A stretch of DNA of 38,859 nt. Source: Fusicatenibacter sp. (GTDB lineage Bacteria > Bacillota > Clostridia > Lachnospirales > Lachnospiraceae). Positions 16,192 to 24,471 of the stretch are shown one piece after another; positions within the stretch are counted from its first letter, which is position 1, and each line of letters opens with the position of its first letter. The stretch covers positions 1-38,859 of the forward strand of contig JALEOU010000040.1 in NCBI GenBank assembly GCA_022766945.1. Reading direction: 5' to 3'. The translations under genes were made by a program, and so were the position numbers. A model generated the notes under the pieces. The model was not told the origin of the DNA and did not search any database. It saw nothing but the letters and a program-made list of their open reading frames with translations.

Positions 16192-16416
16192 TTAGTACTG
16201 GCCGGAAGAAGAACCACCTGACATCTGTCTTTCCTGTGCCTCGATCATCTTTTTCACCATATAGCCTCCGACAGAGCCATTCTGCTTGGAGGTCAGATTG
16301 CCGTTGTATCCTTCGGAAAGCGGTACTCCAAGTTCATTAGCTACTTCAAATTTGAATCTGTCTAAAGCTCCTTTTGCTTCAGGTACTGCTGCGGTATTCG
16401 ATGAACGATTTGTCAT
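16192..16416 (-). CDS. Alpha/beta-type small acid-soluble spore protein
   Basis: SASPs coat spore DNA, protect it from UV and peroxide, and are degraded at germination. The 74-aa product has both family regions: the germination-protease site area FKFEVANELGV (about residues 22-32; cleavage expected after Glu) and the conserved GYNGNLTSKQNGSVGGYMVKKM block near residues 37-58. The C-terminus is Q/S/G-rich. AAAGGAGG lies just before the ATG on the minus strand. Expression is expected in the forespore; a weak sigma-G-like promoter is visible at 16497-16525. This gene is strong evidence for endospore formation. Confidence 0.95.
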   Translation of the reverse strand: MTNRSSNTAAVPEAKGALDRFKFEVANELGVPLSEGYNGNLTSKQNGSVGGYMVKKMIEAQERQMSGGSSSGQY

Positions 16417-16496
16417 TGTTCATACCCTCCTTTATCCTGGATGTCGTTAATGAGTCTGCAACACCATCCGCTTTTGACGTTTGGATGTTACGGTGA

Positions 16497-16525
16497 TAGT
16501 ATATGAAGTTGAAAAAAAAATAAAC
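16497..16525 (-). promoter_or_regulatory. Possible sigma-G promoter of the SASP gene
   Basis: On the minus strand GTTTA (16525-16521) and TATACTA (16503-16497) have a 17-bp spacer, close to the forespore consensus (GnATR and CATACTA) but not perfect. Placement, about 80 nt before the start codon, is reasonable. Confidence 0.35.
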
Positions 16526-16583
16526 TGGCATTTTTTGTATGCGGCATGACAGATGATAATTTCGTATAAAAACAGAAAAAGAA

Positions 16584-16612
16584 TTGCGTATTATTTCGTA
16601 ATTTGCTATAAT
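16584..16612 (+). promoter_or_regulatory. Predicted promoter of mgsA-rsmD-coaD
   Basis: TTGCGT at 16584-16589 and TATAAT at 16607-16612 have a 17-bp spacer and a TGc extended -10. The leader is about 36 nt and ends in AGGAGAAGGAG before the ATG. Confidence 0.7.
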
Positions 16613-16654
16613 AAATCAGGGTAATTGTGAAAATCAGGAGAAGGAGCGATTACA

Positions 16655-17059
16655 ATGAACATTGGAATCATTGCACACAATAGCAAGAAGAGTCTGATCG
16701 AAGATTTCTGCATCGCATATAAAGGCATTTTGATGAAACATGAAGTTTATGCCACAGGAACCACCGGACGAAGAATCGAAGAAGTGACGAATCTTCATGT
16801 TCATAAATTTCTCCCGGGAAGTGTGGGAGGAGATAAACAGTTTACAGAGATGATTGAGCGCGGAGATATGGATATGGTTATTTTCTTTTATAATCCCGCA
16901 ATGATCAATCAGAAAGAGCCCGATGTTTATCACATCATTAAGACATGTGATCAGTACAATATTCCGATCGCTACCAACATTGCCACAGCAGAATCTCTGA
17001 TTCTCGGACTGGCAAGGGGAGATCTGGACTGGAGAGAACAGCTAAAGGAAGATTATTGA
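16655..17059 (+). CDS. mgsA: Methylglyoxal synthase-like protein, divergent active site
   Basis: MgsA converts dihydroxyacetone phosphate to methylglyoxal, a phosphate-releasing glycolytic bypass. The 134-aa chain shows the fold signatures: IAHNS, YATGTTGRRIEE, GGDKQ, KEPDV and IPIATNIATAE. Aligned from memory without gaps to E. coli MgsA (offset 11), His19, Asp71 and Asp101 are kept (His8, Asp60, Asp90). Asp20 becomes Asn9, Asp91 becomes Asn80 and His98 becomes Lys87. The catalytic base is present but its surroundings are altered, so activity may be changed or lost. AGGAGAAGGAG precedes the ATG. It leads an operon; rsmD starts 4 nt later. Confidence 0.8.
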   Translation: MNIGIIAHNSKKSLIEDFCIAYKGILMKHEVYATGTTGRRIEEVTNLHVHKFLPGSVGGDKQFTEMIERGDMDMVIFFYNPAMINQKEPDVYHIIKTCDQYNIPIATNIATAESLILGLARGDLDWREQLKEDY

Positions 17060-17063
17060 AGAT

Positions 17064-17624
17064 ATGAGAGTTATAGCAGGTAAATGCCGAAGCCTTCCGC
17101 TGAAAATGATTCCCGGAAGCAATACGCGCCCGACAACTGATCGGATCAAAGAGACACTTTTTAATATCCTCCAGCCGAATTTGGCGGAGTGTCGTTTTCT
17201 GGATCTTTTTGCAGGGAGCGGAGCGATCGGAATCGAAGCGTTAAGCCGGGGAGCTTCATATTGCTGTTTTGTGGAACAGAATAAGGCCGCCATTTCCTGC
17301 ATTCGTGAAAATCTGAAGTTTACAAAACTGGAAAGCCAGGCAATCCTGCTGCCGATGGAAGTGCACGCAGCACTTTCGGCCCTTCGGGGGGAGGAGCCTT
17401 TTGATTGCATTTTTATGGATCCGCCCTACCGGAAGAATCTGGAGAAGGAAGTTCTGACGGAGTTTTCAGATGCTTCCTTTATTGGAGCGGATACCCTGAT
17501 TGTTGTGGAAGCTTCGCTTGATACGGATTTTTCCTGGGTTGGACAGTCAGGATATCATATTTTAAGACAAAAGAAGTATAAAACCAACGTTCATGTTTTT
17601 CTGCAAAAGAACACGGACAGGTGA
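17064..17624 (+). CDS. rsmD: 16S rRNA (guanine966-N2)-methyltransferase RsmD
   Basis: A SAM-dependent enzyme that methylates G966 of 16S rRNA in the small subunit. The 186-aa product starts MRVIAGKCRS and has the substrate-loop segment TRPTTDRIKETLFNIL. The SAM-binding motif I is FLDLFAGSGAIGIEALSRGA, and the N-methyltransferase motif IV is DPPY (about residues 119-122). Length and motifs are standard. It is 4 nt after mgsA and 15 nt before coaD, the common Firmicute rsmD-coaD pair. Confidence 0.95.
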   Translation: MRVIAGKCRSLPLKMIPGSNTRPTTDRIKETLFNILQPNLAECRFLDLFAGSGAIGIEALSRGASYCCFVEQNKAAISCIRENLKFTKLESQAILLPMEVHAALSALRGEEPFDCIFMDPPYRKNLEKEVLTEFSDASFIGADTLIVVEASLDTDFSWVGQSGYHILRQKKYKTNVHVFLQKNTDR

Positions 17625-17639
17625 AGGAGAACACATATT

Positions 17640-18182
17640 ATGAAAATAGCCGTATATCCGGGAACATTTGATCCGGTTACTTATGGTCATCTGGATGTAG
17701 TTATGCGCGCATCAAAGCTTTTTGACCGTGTAATCGTTGGAGTTTTGCATAATTCTACAAAATCTCCGTTGTTTTCTGTGGAAGAACGTGTTAATATACT
17801 AAAGAAAGCTGTGGCAGAGATCCCGAATGTTGAAGTGCAAAGCTTTAGAGGTCTTGCAGTTGAGTTTGCGAGGGAGTGCCAGGCTCATACGATTGTGCGA
17901 GGACTGCGTGCAATCACAGATTTTGAATACGAATTGCAGATGGCACAGACAAACCGGATTCTTGAACCGGAAGTAGATACTACGTTTTTGATTACATCAC
18001 TGGAATATGCATATCTGAGTTCAACAACAGTGAAGGAAGTTGCAGCGTTTGGCGGTGACATTCATAACTTTGTGCCGGATTTCGTTGCCGAGGAGATTCG
18101 CAGAAAATATACTGCGGCGGAATCCATGGGAAAGTCATGCAGCATAAAAGATAAGGAGAAAAGCAATGAGCAGCAGAATTGA
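17640..18182 (+). CDS. coaD: Phosphopantetheine adenylyltransferase
   Basis: CoaD transfers AMP from ATP to 4'-phosphopantetheine, the penultimate step of coenzyme A synthesis. The nucleotidyltransferase T-x-G-H motif is TYGH at residues 14-17 in [11 protein letters not shown]. The conserved [13 protein letters not shown] (about 88-100) and [11 protein letters not shown] segments follow. The product has 180 aa; the last 20 residues, rich in K, E, S and Q, extend beyond the usual 160-aa enzyme. They overlap the start of the next gene by 17 nt, which suggests coupled translation. AAGGAG-type sequence precedes the ATG. Confidence 0.97.
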   Translation: MKIAVYPGTFDPVTYGHLDVVMRASKLFDRVIVGVLHNSTKSPLFSVEERVNILKKAVAEIPNVEVQSFRGLAVEFARECQAHTIVRGLRAITDFEYELQMAQTNRILEPEVDTTFLITSLEYAYLSSTTVKEVAAFGGDIHNFVPDFVAEEIRRKYTAAESMGKSCSIKDKEKSNEQQN

Positions 18183-18786
18183 ACAGATTATTGAAGAAAT
18201 TGAAGAGTACGTGGAGAGCTGTAAATACCAGCCTCTTTCTACCACAAAGATTGTAGTGAATAAAGAGGAACTGGAAGAGCTTCTCCGTGAGCTCCGCTTA
18301 AAAACACCGGACGAAATAAAACGTTATCAGAAGATCATCAGCAATAAAGATGCGATCCTTGCGGATGCTCAGAGCAAAGCGGATTCTATTATTGCAGAGG
18401 CAAAAGCAAAAGCTCAGGAAATGGTCGAGCAGAGCGAAGTGATGCAGGCAGCATATGCTCAGGCAAATGAGACAATCAATAATGCAAATCAGCAGGCACA
18501 GGGAATCCTGGATGCTGCAACGAATGATGCAAACAGCATACGTCTCGGAGCAATCTCTTATACAGATGACATGCTTGCTAATTTGAGCGAAATCATGACC
18601 AATACATTAAATGATGCAGGAGAAAAGTATAACAGCTTTATCGGAGCTTTGACAAACTGTTATAATATTGTGAATCAGAACAGAAGTGAACTCTCCCCTC
18701 AGGTTGCATCGGCGGATGAGCAGGAAGCTTCCGCAGAGGATCTGACAGAGGCAGCTCCGGAGATTTCATTCGACGAAGAAGAGTAA
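18166..18786 (+). CDS. Coiled-coil protein, DivIVA / ATPase-subunit-like
   Basis: A 206-aa acidic protein. The N-terminal 60 residues contain [16 protein letters not shown], a segment seen in clostridial proteins encoded beside coaD. Residues 60-125 are an alanine-rich helix ([20 protein letters not shown]) that is a strong coiled-coil candidate and resembles ATP synthase subunit b/E or DivIVA stalks. The C-terminus is an acidic, disordered-looking tail. There is no membrane segment and no enzyme motif. A structural or scaffolding role is plausible but unproven. AAGGAG lies 8 nt before the ATG. Its 3' end overlaps convergent ylbJ by 21 nt. Confidence 0.75.
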   Translation: MSSRIEQIIEEIEEYVESCKYQPLSTTKIVVNKEELEELLRELRLKTPDEIKRYQKIISNKDAILADAQSKADSIIAEAKAKAQEMVEQSEVMQAAYAQANETINNANQQAQGILDAATNDANSIRLGAISYTDDMLANLSEIMTNTLNDAGEKYNSFIGALTNCYNIVNQNRSELSPQVASADEQEASAEDLTEAAPEISFDEEE

Positions 18787-19701
18787 GCAAAGCAGACCGG
18801 TCAGGATGGTGCAGAGGACCTTTCCTTTCAGATAGACGGATATGGGAAGATGACTTGCCCTTATCATGGCATTTGTCTGAGCAACTGTGGAGAGTCCGCC
18901 AAAGGCAGTGCACATCAGGATTGCTGTTGCTTTTCGAGAATAAGATAAGCCGGTAGCAGAGATAAGAGAGATACCGGTGGTGATTTCTGTCATCCCGCAG
19001 AGATATGGTGCAGCCAAACGGAAGGGATCCGGCAGCTGCATCAAGATCCCGGAAATAATCGAAAACAGAATGATATACCCGCCAAGGCGGGTGATAATTT
19101 CGAATCCGTTCATGATTGAGGTGTCGAGCAGGTTTCCGATGGAAGTCTGTTTAGGCATCTCTTTTTTTGATAATTGCTTTCTGCTCAGGCGAAAGCGCCG
19201 ATAAACAAATCGGAAACAGATACTGGTGAGAAAATTAGCCAGATATAAAATCAGAAAAACCGTTACAGCCATGTTTTTACTGCCAAAACCTTTTAATATC
19301 ACGTAGGAGGAAAGAAATCCTGGACTTGCATGGTTGGAAAAAGTGAGCAGATATTCTGCTTCCTGACGATCAATTTGACCATTCTGGTATAATTCAGCCG
19401 TAAGACGGGCGCCCATGGGAAAACCGCAGAACATCCCTAACAGCCATACATAGGCTCCTTCCCCTGAAAGGCCCAGCAAATGGCAGAAGAAAGGTTCGAG
19501 CGGGCGCATGAAACCGCGGATCATACCAGTGTTTACAAGAATTTGTGAGAGAATCAAAAACGGAAGCAGGGAAGGCAAAATTGTATGAAACCATAAATCA
19601 AGTCCAAGGCAGGAACTTTTCAAGGCTTCCGCCGGAAAAAACAGAAGATACAGAAGAAGAAAAAAGATCAGCAGCAGAATTCCTTTGCGTTTCATAAGCA
19701 T
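18766..19701 (-). CDS. ylbJ: Sporulation integral membrane protein YlbJ
   Basis: A polytopic membrane protein with about eight hydrophobic segments. The family-type motifs are LWFHTILPSLLPFLILSQ near the N-terminus, FCGFPMGARLTAELY in the middle, LTFSNHASPGF, and TAFGGLSTVAQT near the C-terminus, a nucleoside-recognition (Gate) fold. In Bacillus ylbJ is mother-cell expressed and needed for spore cortex formation or spore resistance. The frame is open to 19797, but the conserved region and a weak AAGAGAG site favour ATG 19701 (311 aa) or ATG 19695. A sigma-E-like CATACCT lies at 19753-19747 with a poorly spaced -35. The 3' end overlaps the opposing coiled-coil gene. Confidence 0.87.
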   Translation of the reverse strand: MLMKRKGILLLIFFLLLYLLFFPAEALKSSCLGLDLWFHTILPSLLPFLILSQILVNTGMIRGFMRPLEPFFCHLLGLSGEGAYVWLLGMFCGFPMGARLTAELYQNGQIDRQEAEYLLTFSNHASPGFLSSYVILKGFGSKNMAVTVFLILYLANFLTSICFRFVYRRFRLSRKQLSKKEMPKQTSIGNLLDTSIMNGFEIITRLGGYIILFSIISGILMQLPDPFRLAAPYLCGMTEITTGISLISATGLSYSRKATAILMCTAFGGLSTVAQTNAMIRASHLPISVYLKGKVLCTILTGLLCLLFFVE

Positions 19702-19731
19702 GCTCTCTTGCTTTTTCTCTATATATATGCC

Positions 19732-19760
19732 TTGCAAAACTCGTTTAGGTATGACAAAAT
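19732..19760 (+). promoter_or_regulatory. Predicted promoter of the M20 dipeptidase gene
   Basis: TTGCAA at 19732-19737 and CAAAAT at 19755-19760 have a 17-bp spacer and a TGa extended -10. On the opposite strand the same stretch holds the possible ylbJ -10 (CATACCT). Confidence 0.5.
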
Positions 19761-19816
19761 AGAAACATACGCATAAGCAGAAATGAAAAAGTAACAAAAA
19801 ACGGAGGTTGATGACG

Positions 19817-21274
19817 ATGTCAGTATTAGAAGGACTGGAACCGGGACGTGTGTTCCATTATTTCGAAGAGATTACCAAAATTCCTCACGGATCTGGAAAT
19901 ACAAAAGCAATCAGCAATTATCTTGTTGAATTCGCAAAAAAGCAGGGACTTTCCTGGATACAGGACGAGTCCAATAATATCATCATTAAAAAACCGGCAT
20001 CTGTCCGCTGTGAGAACGCTCCGACCGTGATCCTCCAGGGACACTGCGATATGGTCTGTGAAAAGAAACCGGGCAGCAGTCATGATTTTTTGAAGGATCC
20101 GCTGGATCTGGCAGTTGAGGGAGACGAAATTTTCGCCAAAGATACCACGTTAGGCGGAGATGACGGAATTGCGGTGGCCTATATGCTTGCGATTCTGGAA
20201 GCGAACGATCTGGTGCATCCGGCACTGGAAGCTGTGATTACAGTAGACGAGGAGATTGGGCTTCTTGGAGCAGCTGCGCTTGATTGTTCGGAATTGAAAG
20301 GAAGAATATTGCTGAATCTGGATTCAGAAGAAGAGGGGATCCTTACTGTTTCCTGTGCCGGAGGAATGACAGCCGTTTCCAGTCTTCCAATTCGCCGAAA
20401 TGAAGTATCCGGAGTTCATTATCAGGTGTCTGTCTGTGGATTGACAGGCGGTCATTCCGGTGCAGAGATTCATAAAAACCGTGCAAATTCGAACCAGCTG
20501 GCTGGAAGATTTTTATTTGAACTTGCAAAGAGAATGGAGTATGAGATTGCAGAACTGAAAGGCGGAATGAAAGACAATGCCATCCCGAGGGCAACGCAAA
20601 TGCTGCTCGTCATCGATGGCAGTGAGCAGGAAACGCTGAAAGATACTGCGAAGAAAATTGAAGCCGATTTTCGAAAAGAATACAGCGGATCGGATGAGTG
20701 CATTACAATTCTGGTTGAGCGAACATGTGAGGGACCCGTTCCCGCCCTGCATCCCATTAGCCGCCAGAAGGTCCTGTTTTTCCTGATGAACTACCCAAAT
20801 GGCGTGCAAAAGATGAGTTCACTGGTGCCCGGACTTGTTGAGACTTCACTGAACCTTGGAATCGTAACCCTTATGCCGGATTGTCTGGAAACGAAAGCGA
20901 GTGTGCGCAGCTCTGTTGGAAGTGCCAAAGAGGCTGTCTCTGAAAAAATCGAATACCTGACAGAGTTTTTGGGAGGAGACTATCATGTAGAAGGTGCATA
21001 TCCGGCATGGGAATATCGTACGGATTCCATGCTGCGCGATCTGTGTGTGGAAGAGTATGAAAAACTGTATGGTGTGCAACCTGCTGTGGAGGCGATTCAT
21101 GCAGGATTGGAATGCGGAATTTTCTTTGAAAAACTGCCCGGACTTGACAGTGTATCCTTCGGTCCGAATATGAAGGCAATTCATACAACAGAGGAACGGT
21201 TGCAGATTTCCTCCGTCAAAAGAACTTACGAGTATCTGCTGAAAATACTGGAACGAATCGCACGATCCTGGTGA
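19817..21274 (+). CDS. pepD: Aminoacyl-histidine dipeptidase (M20 family, PepD-like)
   Basis: A cytoplasmic zinc peptidase that hydrolyses Xaa-His and other dipeptides. Metal-site motifs of the M20 clan are visible: GHCDMV with His76 and Asp78, the bridging Asp in LGGDDGIAVAY, the catalytic Glu in VDEEIG, and LNLDSEEEG. The last ligand is the His in EAIHAGLECG near the C-terminus, with GGHSGAEIHKNRANSN in the lid domain. The 485-aa length fits PepD. Upstream in-frame TTG and ATG codons exist, but GGAGG at 19803-19807 sits 9 nt before ATG 19817. The gene is divergent from ylbJ with its own promoter. Confidence 0.93.
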   Translation: MSVLEGLEPGRVFHYFEEITKIPHGSGNTKAISNYLVEFAKKQGLSWIQDESNNIIIKKPASVRCENAPTVILQGHCDMVCEKKPGSSHDFLKDPLDLAVEGDEIFAKDTTLGGDDGIAVAYMLAILEANDLVHPALEAVITVDEEIGLLGAAALDCSELKGRILLNLDSEEEGILTVSCAGGMTAVSSLPIRRNEVSGVHYQVSVCGLTGGHSGAEIHKNRANSNQLAGRFLFELAKRMEYEIAELKGGMKDNAIPRATQMLLVIDGSEQETLKDTAKKIEADFRKEYSGSDECITILVERTCEGPVPALHPISRQKVLFFLMNYPNGVQKMSSLVPGLVETSLNLGIVTLMPDCLETKASVRSSVGSAKEAVSEKIEYLTEFLGGDYHVEGAYPAWEYRTDSMLRDLCVEEYEKLYGVQPAVEAIHAGLECGIFFEKLPGLDSVSFGPNMKAIHTTEERLQISSVKRTYEYLLKILERIARSW

Positions 21275-21371
21275 TCTGCCGGCTGTGTAAAACTGTAAGA
21301 GCGTTTTATCGGAAATAGCAGTCATATTGAAGAAGATTTCCTCATATGATAAACAGGTGGGGGACGAAACT

Positions 21372-22283
21372 ATGCGTAAGAACCGGAAAATGACTGCTCT
21401 TTTCCTTAGCTGCATTCTGTGCGGCATCTTACTGCGGCTGATTTTTGCAAGCTGTGTCTCAGGCAGCCTCTCAGAGGAAACAATCGAAACAGAGGAATTC
21501 CGAAGACTCGATTATTCGGAAGAATTTCAGAAAGATGTCTGGGAGTATGCCAGACAAAATAACCTGTCCGGGTCGGAAGTGCTGACACAGGAACTGATCA
21601 TGAATGAGTTTTCACCGAATGAATTTTCAACTCCTTCGATTCATGAATTTAAGAGAAGACGTCAGTTCTTCCAGTTATATGCGAAGGATGCGTATGATTC
21701 CATTGTCAGGGCATGCAAAGCCCTCTGGGAAGATACGGTATATTTTCCAGTCGCCGGTTTTTCTCGGGAGGATACGGTGTTTTCCTTCGAAAACACGTGG
21801 ATGGATTCGAGAAACTATGGTGGAAACAGAGGGCATGAGGGCTGTGATATATTTGGAACTTATGACATTCGGGGATATTATCCGATTATCAGTGTCTGTG
21901 ACGGCTATGTTGAACAGATTGGCTGGCTCCCGCTGGGAGGGTGGCGTATCGGGATCCGGGGAAACCTGGGAGGTTATTTCTATTATGCGCATCTCTCAGA
22001 ATATGGAAAGGAATTTCAAATCGGAGACTCTGTGAAGGCAGGACAGCTGTTAGGATTTATGGGAGATTCCGGTTACGGAGAAGAAGGAACCACAGGGAAA
22101 TTCCCCGTACATCTTCACTTCGGATGCTACATCAGGTCACGGGACGGCAAGGAGATCAGTGTAAATCCCTATCCGATACTTTGTGCACTTACAGAGAGCA
22201 TAAAGTGTTATTCGGATGAAAGGAGCAGAATACAGCAGGAAATAAAAGGAGTTAGCAAGTATGGATATACTGTTATGGCATGA
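21372..22283 (+). CDS. Membrane-anchored M23 family metallopeptidase
   Basis: A LytM-type endopeptidase expected to cut peptidoglycan peptide bridges outside the membrane. From the chosen ATG, residues 7-28 form one hydrophobic anchor or uncleaved signal (MTALFLSCILCGILLRLIF). A helical stalk follows to about residue 125, then the peptidase domain. Zinc ligands are His155 and Asp159 in GHEGCDIF and His249 in HLHFG, with His207 in YYAHLS as the catalytic His. The frame opens at 21327, but AGGTGGGGG lies 9 nt before ATG 21372. The last 23 nt overlap the alarmone synthetase gene. With an intact HxxxD/HxH set it is likely active rather than a degenerate scaffold. Confidence 0.9.
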   Translation: MRKNRKMTALFLSCILCGILLRLIFASCVSGSLSEETIETEEFRRLDYSEEFQKDVWEYARQNNLSGSEVLTQELIMNEFSPNEFSTPSIHEFKRRRQFFQLYAKDAYDSIVRACKALWEDTVYFPVAGFSREDTVFSFENTWMDSRNYGGNRGHEGCDIFGTYDIRGYYPIISVCDGYVEQIGWLPLGGWRIGIRGNLGGYFYYAHLSEYGKEFQIGDSVKAGQLLGFMGDSGYGEEGTTGKFPVHLHFGCYIRSRDGKEISVNPYPILCALTESIKCYSDERSRIQQEIKGVSKYGYTVMA

Positions 22284-23073
22284 AATTTTAGAGCCATATG
22301 ATCTGGCAGTAAAAGAGTTGACGGTAAAATTTAATCATCTGATTAAGGAACATCACGAAAAGGGACTCTATTCACCGATTGAAAGTGTGTGCGGGCGTGT
22401 GAAGAGTGTCTCAAGCATTCTGGAGAAGATGCAGCGGAAGGGAATCTCTCCGGATGATATGGAGGAACAGGTGGAGGATATTGCTGGAATTCGTATCATC
22501 TGTCAGTTTGTCGAAGATATTGAAAAGGTCGCCGAACTGATTTCCAAACGCTCAGATATTGTGATCAAGAGTGAGAAAGATTATATAAAACATATGAAGG
22601 ACAGCGGATATCGCAGCTATCATCTCATTGTATATTATACAGTGGAAACTATGAACGGTCCCAAACGACTTCAGGCTGAAATCCAGATCCGGACAATGGC
22701 GATGGATTTCTGGGCTACGATCGAGCATTCCCTTCAATACAAATACAAAGCGAATATTCCCGAACATATTCGGGATCGTCTGGAAGCGGCGGCAAGAGCG
22801 ATCATTTCTCTGGATAACGAAATGTCTTCTGTCCGCAGTGAGATTATGGATGCTCAGAATTCCTCGCAGATTCAGAGAAATCTGATTACAGACATACTGA
22901 ACAACATAGAAAACCTCTACAAACTTTCCAATAAAAGAGAGGTTGAAAAGATACAGGATGAGTTTTATCATATTTATGCACTGAATGATCTTCAGGAACT
23001 GAAGCGTTTTCATAAGGAACTCGATCTGATTGCAGAAGGTTATCGTGCTCAGGCTATTACAGATGAAATGTAG
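22261..23073 (+). CDS. relQ: Small alarmone synthetase ((p)ppGpp synthetase, RelQ-like)
   Basis: A single-domain GTP pyrophosphokinase that makes (p)ppGpp or pGpp without the HD hydrolase and regulatory domains of Rel. The RelA/SpoT synthetase core is clear: SVCGRVKSVSSILEKM, DIAGIRIICQF, KDYIKHMKDSGYRSYHLIV and AEIQIRTMAMDFWATIEHSLQYKY. At 270 aa it is longer than the 211-aa Bacillus RelQ; the extra part is a C-terminal helical region that may serve in oligomerisation. AAAGGAG lies 9 nt before the ATG. Overlap with the M23 gene suggests coupled expression of wall-hydrolase and stringent-response functions, which is inference. Confidence 0.93.
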   Translation: MDILLWHEILEPYDLAVKELTVKFNHLIKEHHEKGLYSPIESVCGRVKSVSSILEKMQRKGISPDDMEEQVEDIAGIRIICQFVEDIEKVAELISKRSDIVIKSEKDYIKHMKDSGYRSYHLIVYYTVETMNGPKRLQAEIQIRTMAMDFWATIEHSLQYKYKANIPEHIRDRLEAAARAIISLDNEMSSVRSEIMDAQNSSQIQRNLITDILNNIENLYKLSNKREVEKIQDEFYHIYALNDLQELKRFHKELDLIAEGYRAQAITDEM

Positions 23074-23094
23074 AGAAAATGAGGTACTTGACAA

Positions 23095-24471
23095 ATGAGA
23101 CTTCCGGAGATGTTTCTCTCCCAGATGAAAGAGTTGCTGGGAGAAGAGGAATTTAAACAATATATCACGAGTTTTGATCAGCCAATCTGTCATGCGCTTC
23201 GTGCAAATACCAGCAAAATATCTCCGGATGAACTGAAAAAAAGAGTGCCTTTTAAACTGGAAAAGATTCCATGGATTCCAAATGGATTTTATTATGAGGA
23301 AGGTTTTGCTTCCCCAACAAAACATCCTTATTATCACGCCGGGCTGTACTATCTTCAGGAGCCAAGCGCTATGACACCTGCCAGCCGTCTTCCGATTGAG
23401 AAGGGGGATCAGGTGTTGGATCTCTGTGCAGCACCGGGAGGAAAAGCAACAGAACTGGCCAGTCGTCTGGATGGGACTGGTATGCTATTGGCAAATGATA
23501 TCAGTCATTCCAGAGCAAAAGCGCTCCTTAAAAATCTGGAAAATCAGGGCTTTGGAAATATTCTGGTCACCAGTGAAGAGCCCCAAAAACTTGTGAATGC
23601 TTATCCGGAACATTTTGACAAGATTTTACTGGATGCTCCTTGTTCCGGCGAAGGAATGTTTCGAAGAGAACCCTCCATGATCCGCTTCTTTGAAGAAAAT
23701 GGTCCGAATACTTATGTTCCGATCCAGAAAAAACTGACGGAACAGGCTTATCAGATGTTAAAACCAGGTGGCATGATGCTTTATTCCACCTGTACATTTT
23801 CCGTGGAAGAAAACGAATCTGTGATTGAGGAACTTCTGCGTTCTCATGAGGATCTTGCTCTTATGAAGATCCAGCCAGATTATGAAGGTTTTTTCCCGGG
23901 AATCTCTGTTAATGGAAGGGATCTCTCAGATTTTGTTCGCATCTTTCCTCACAGAATGAGAGGTGAAGGTCATTTTCTGGCACTTTTGCAAAAAAAAGAG
24001 TCAGAGCGATCACAATTGAGGAAAAGCAGCAACAGAGTCGTCTGCAGCTGTATGCCTTGCGAGGCCAGAGAATTTCTTGGCCAGATCCGAAGAGACTGGT
24101 CTAACGGAAGCTTCCGCCATATCGATGAACAGCTGTATTTTCTTGCAGAACAGATGTTTCCGGCAAAAGGGCTCAGATACCTTCGGACAGGTCTTCATCT
24201 GGGAACGATCCGGCGCGGAAGATTTGAGCCTTCCCAGGTCCTTGCCATGAATCTGAAACCGGAAGAATTTCCGGTTGTGGTGCCGCTGTGTGGCGAGGAT
24301 GAACGTGTACTTCGTTACCTGAAGGGAGAAACCATTGATCTGACAGGTTTGTCCTGTAAAGGAATGAAAGGCTGGGCGCTGCTCTGTGTGGATGGCTATC
24401 CTTTAGGATTTGGGAAAATTGCGGGACAAATGCTGAAGAATAAATACTATACGGGATGGCGTATGACATGA
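23095..24471 (+). CDS. RsmF/RsmB family 16S rRNA m5C methyltransferase
   Basis: A SAM-dependent cytosine-C5 RNA methyltransferase. The first 100 residues form the N-terminal PUA-like or ferredoxin-like region with YYLQEPSAM. SAM motif I is VLDLCAAPGGKATEL. The two catalytic cysteines are Cys183 in DAPCSGEG (motif IV) and Cys233 in STCTFS (motif VI). A C-terminal RNA-binding extension of about 150 residues matches the longer Firmicute RsmF type (458 aa). The exact target C is not deducible. The ribosome site is weak (TGAGGT). The stop overlaps the next start codon as ATGA. Confidence 0.92.
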   Translation: MRLPEMFLSQMKELLGEEEFKQYITSFDQPICHALRANTSKISPDELKKRVPFKLEKIPWIPNGFYYEEGFASPTKHPYYHAGLYYLQEPSAMTPASRLPIEKGDQVLDLCAAPGGKATELASRLDGTGMLLANDISHSRAKALLKNLENQGFGNILVTSEEPQKLVNAYPEHFDKILLDAPCSGEGMFRREPSMIRFFEENGPNTYVPIQKKLTEQAYQMLKPGGMMLYSTCTFSVEENESVIEELLRSHEDLALMKIQPDYEGFFPGISVNGRDLSDFVRIFPHRMRGEGHFLALLQKKESERSQLRKSSNRVVCSCMPCEAREFLGQIRRDWSNGSFRHIDEQLYFLAEQMFPAKGLRYLRTGLHLGTIRRGRFEPSQVLAMNLKPEEFPVVVPLCGEDERVLRYLKGETIDLTGLSCKGMKGWALLCVDGYPLGFGKIAGQMLKNKYYTGWRMT

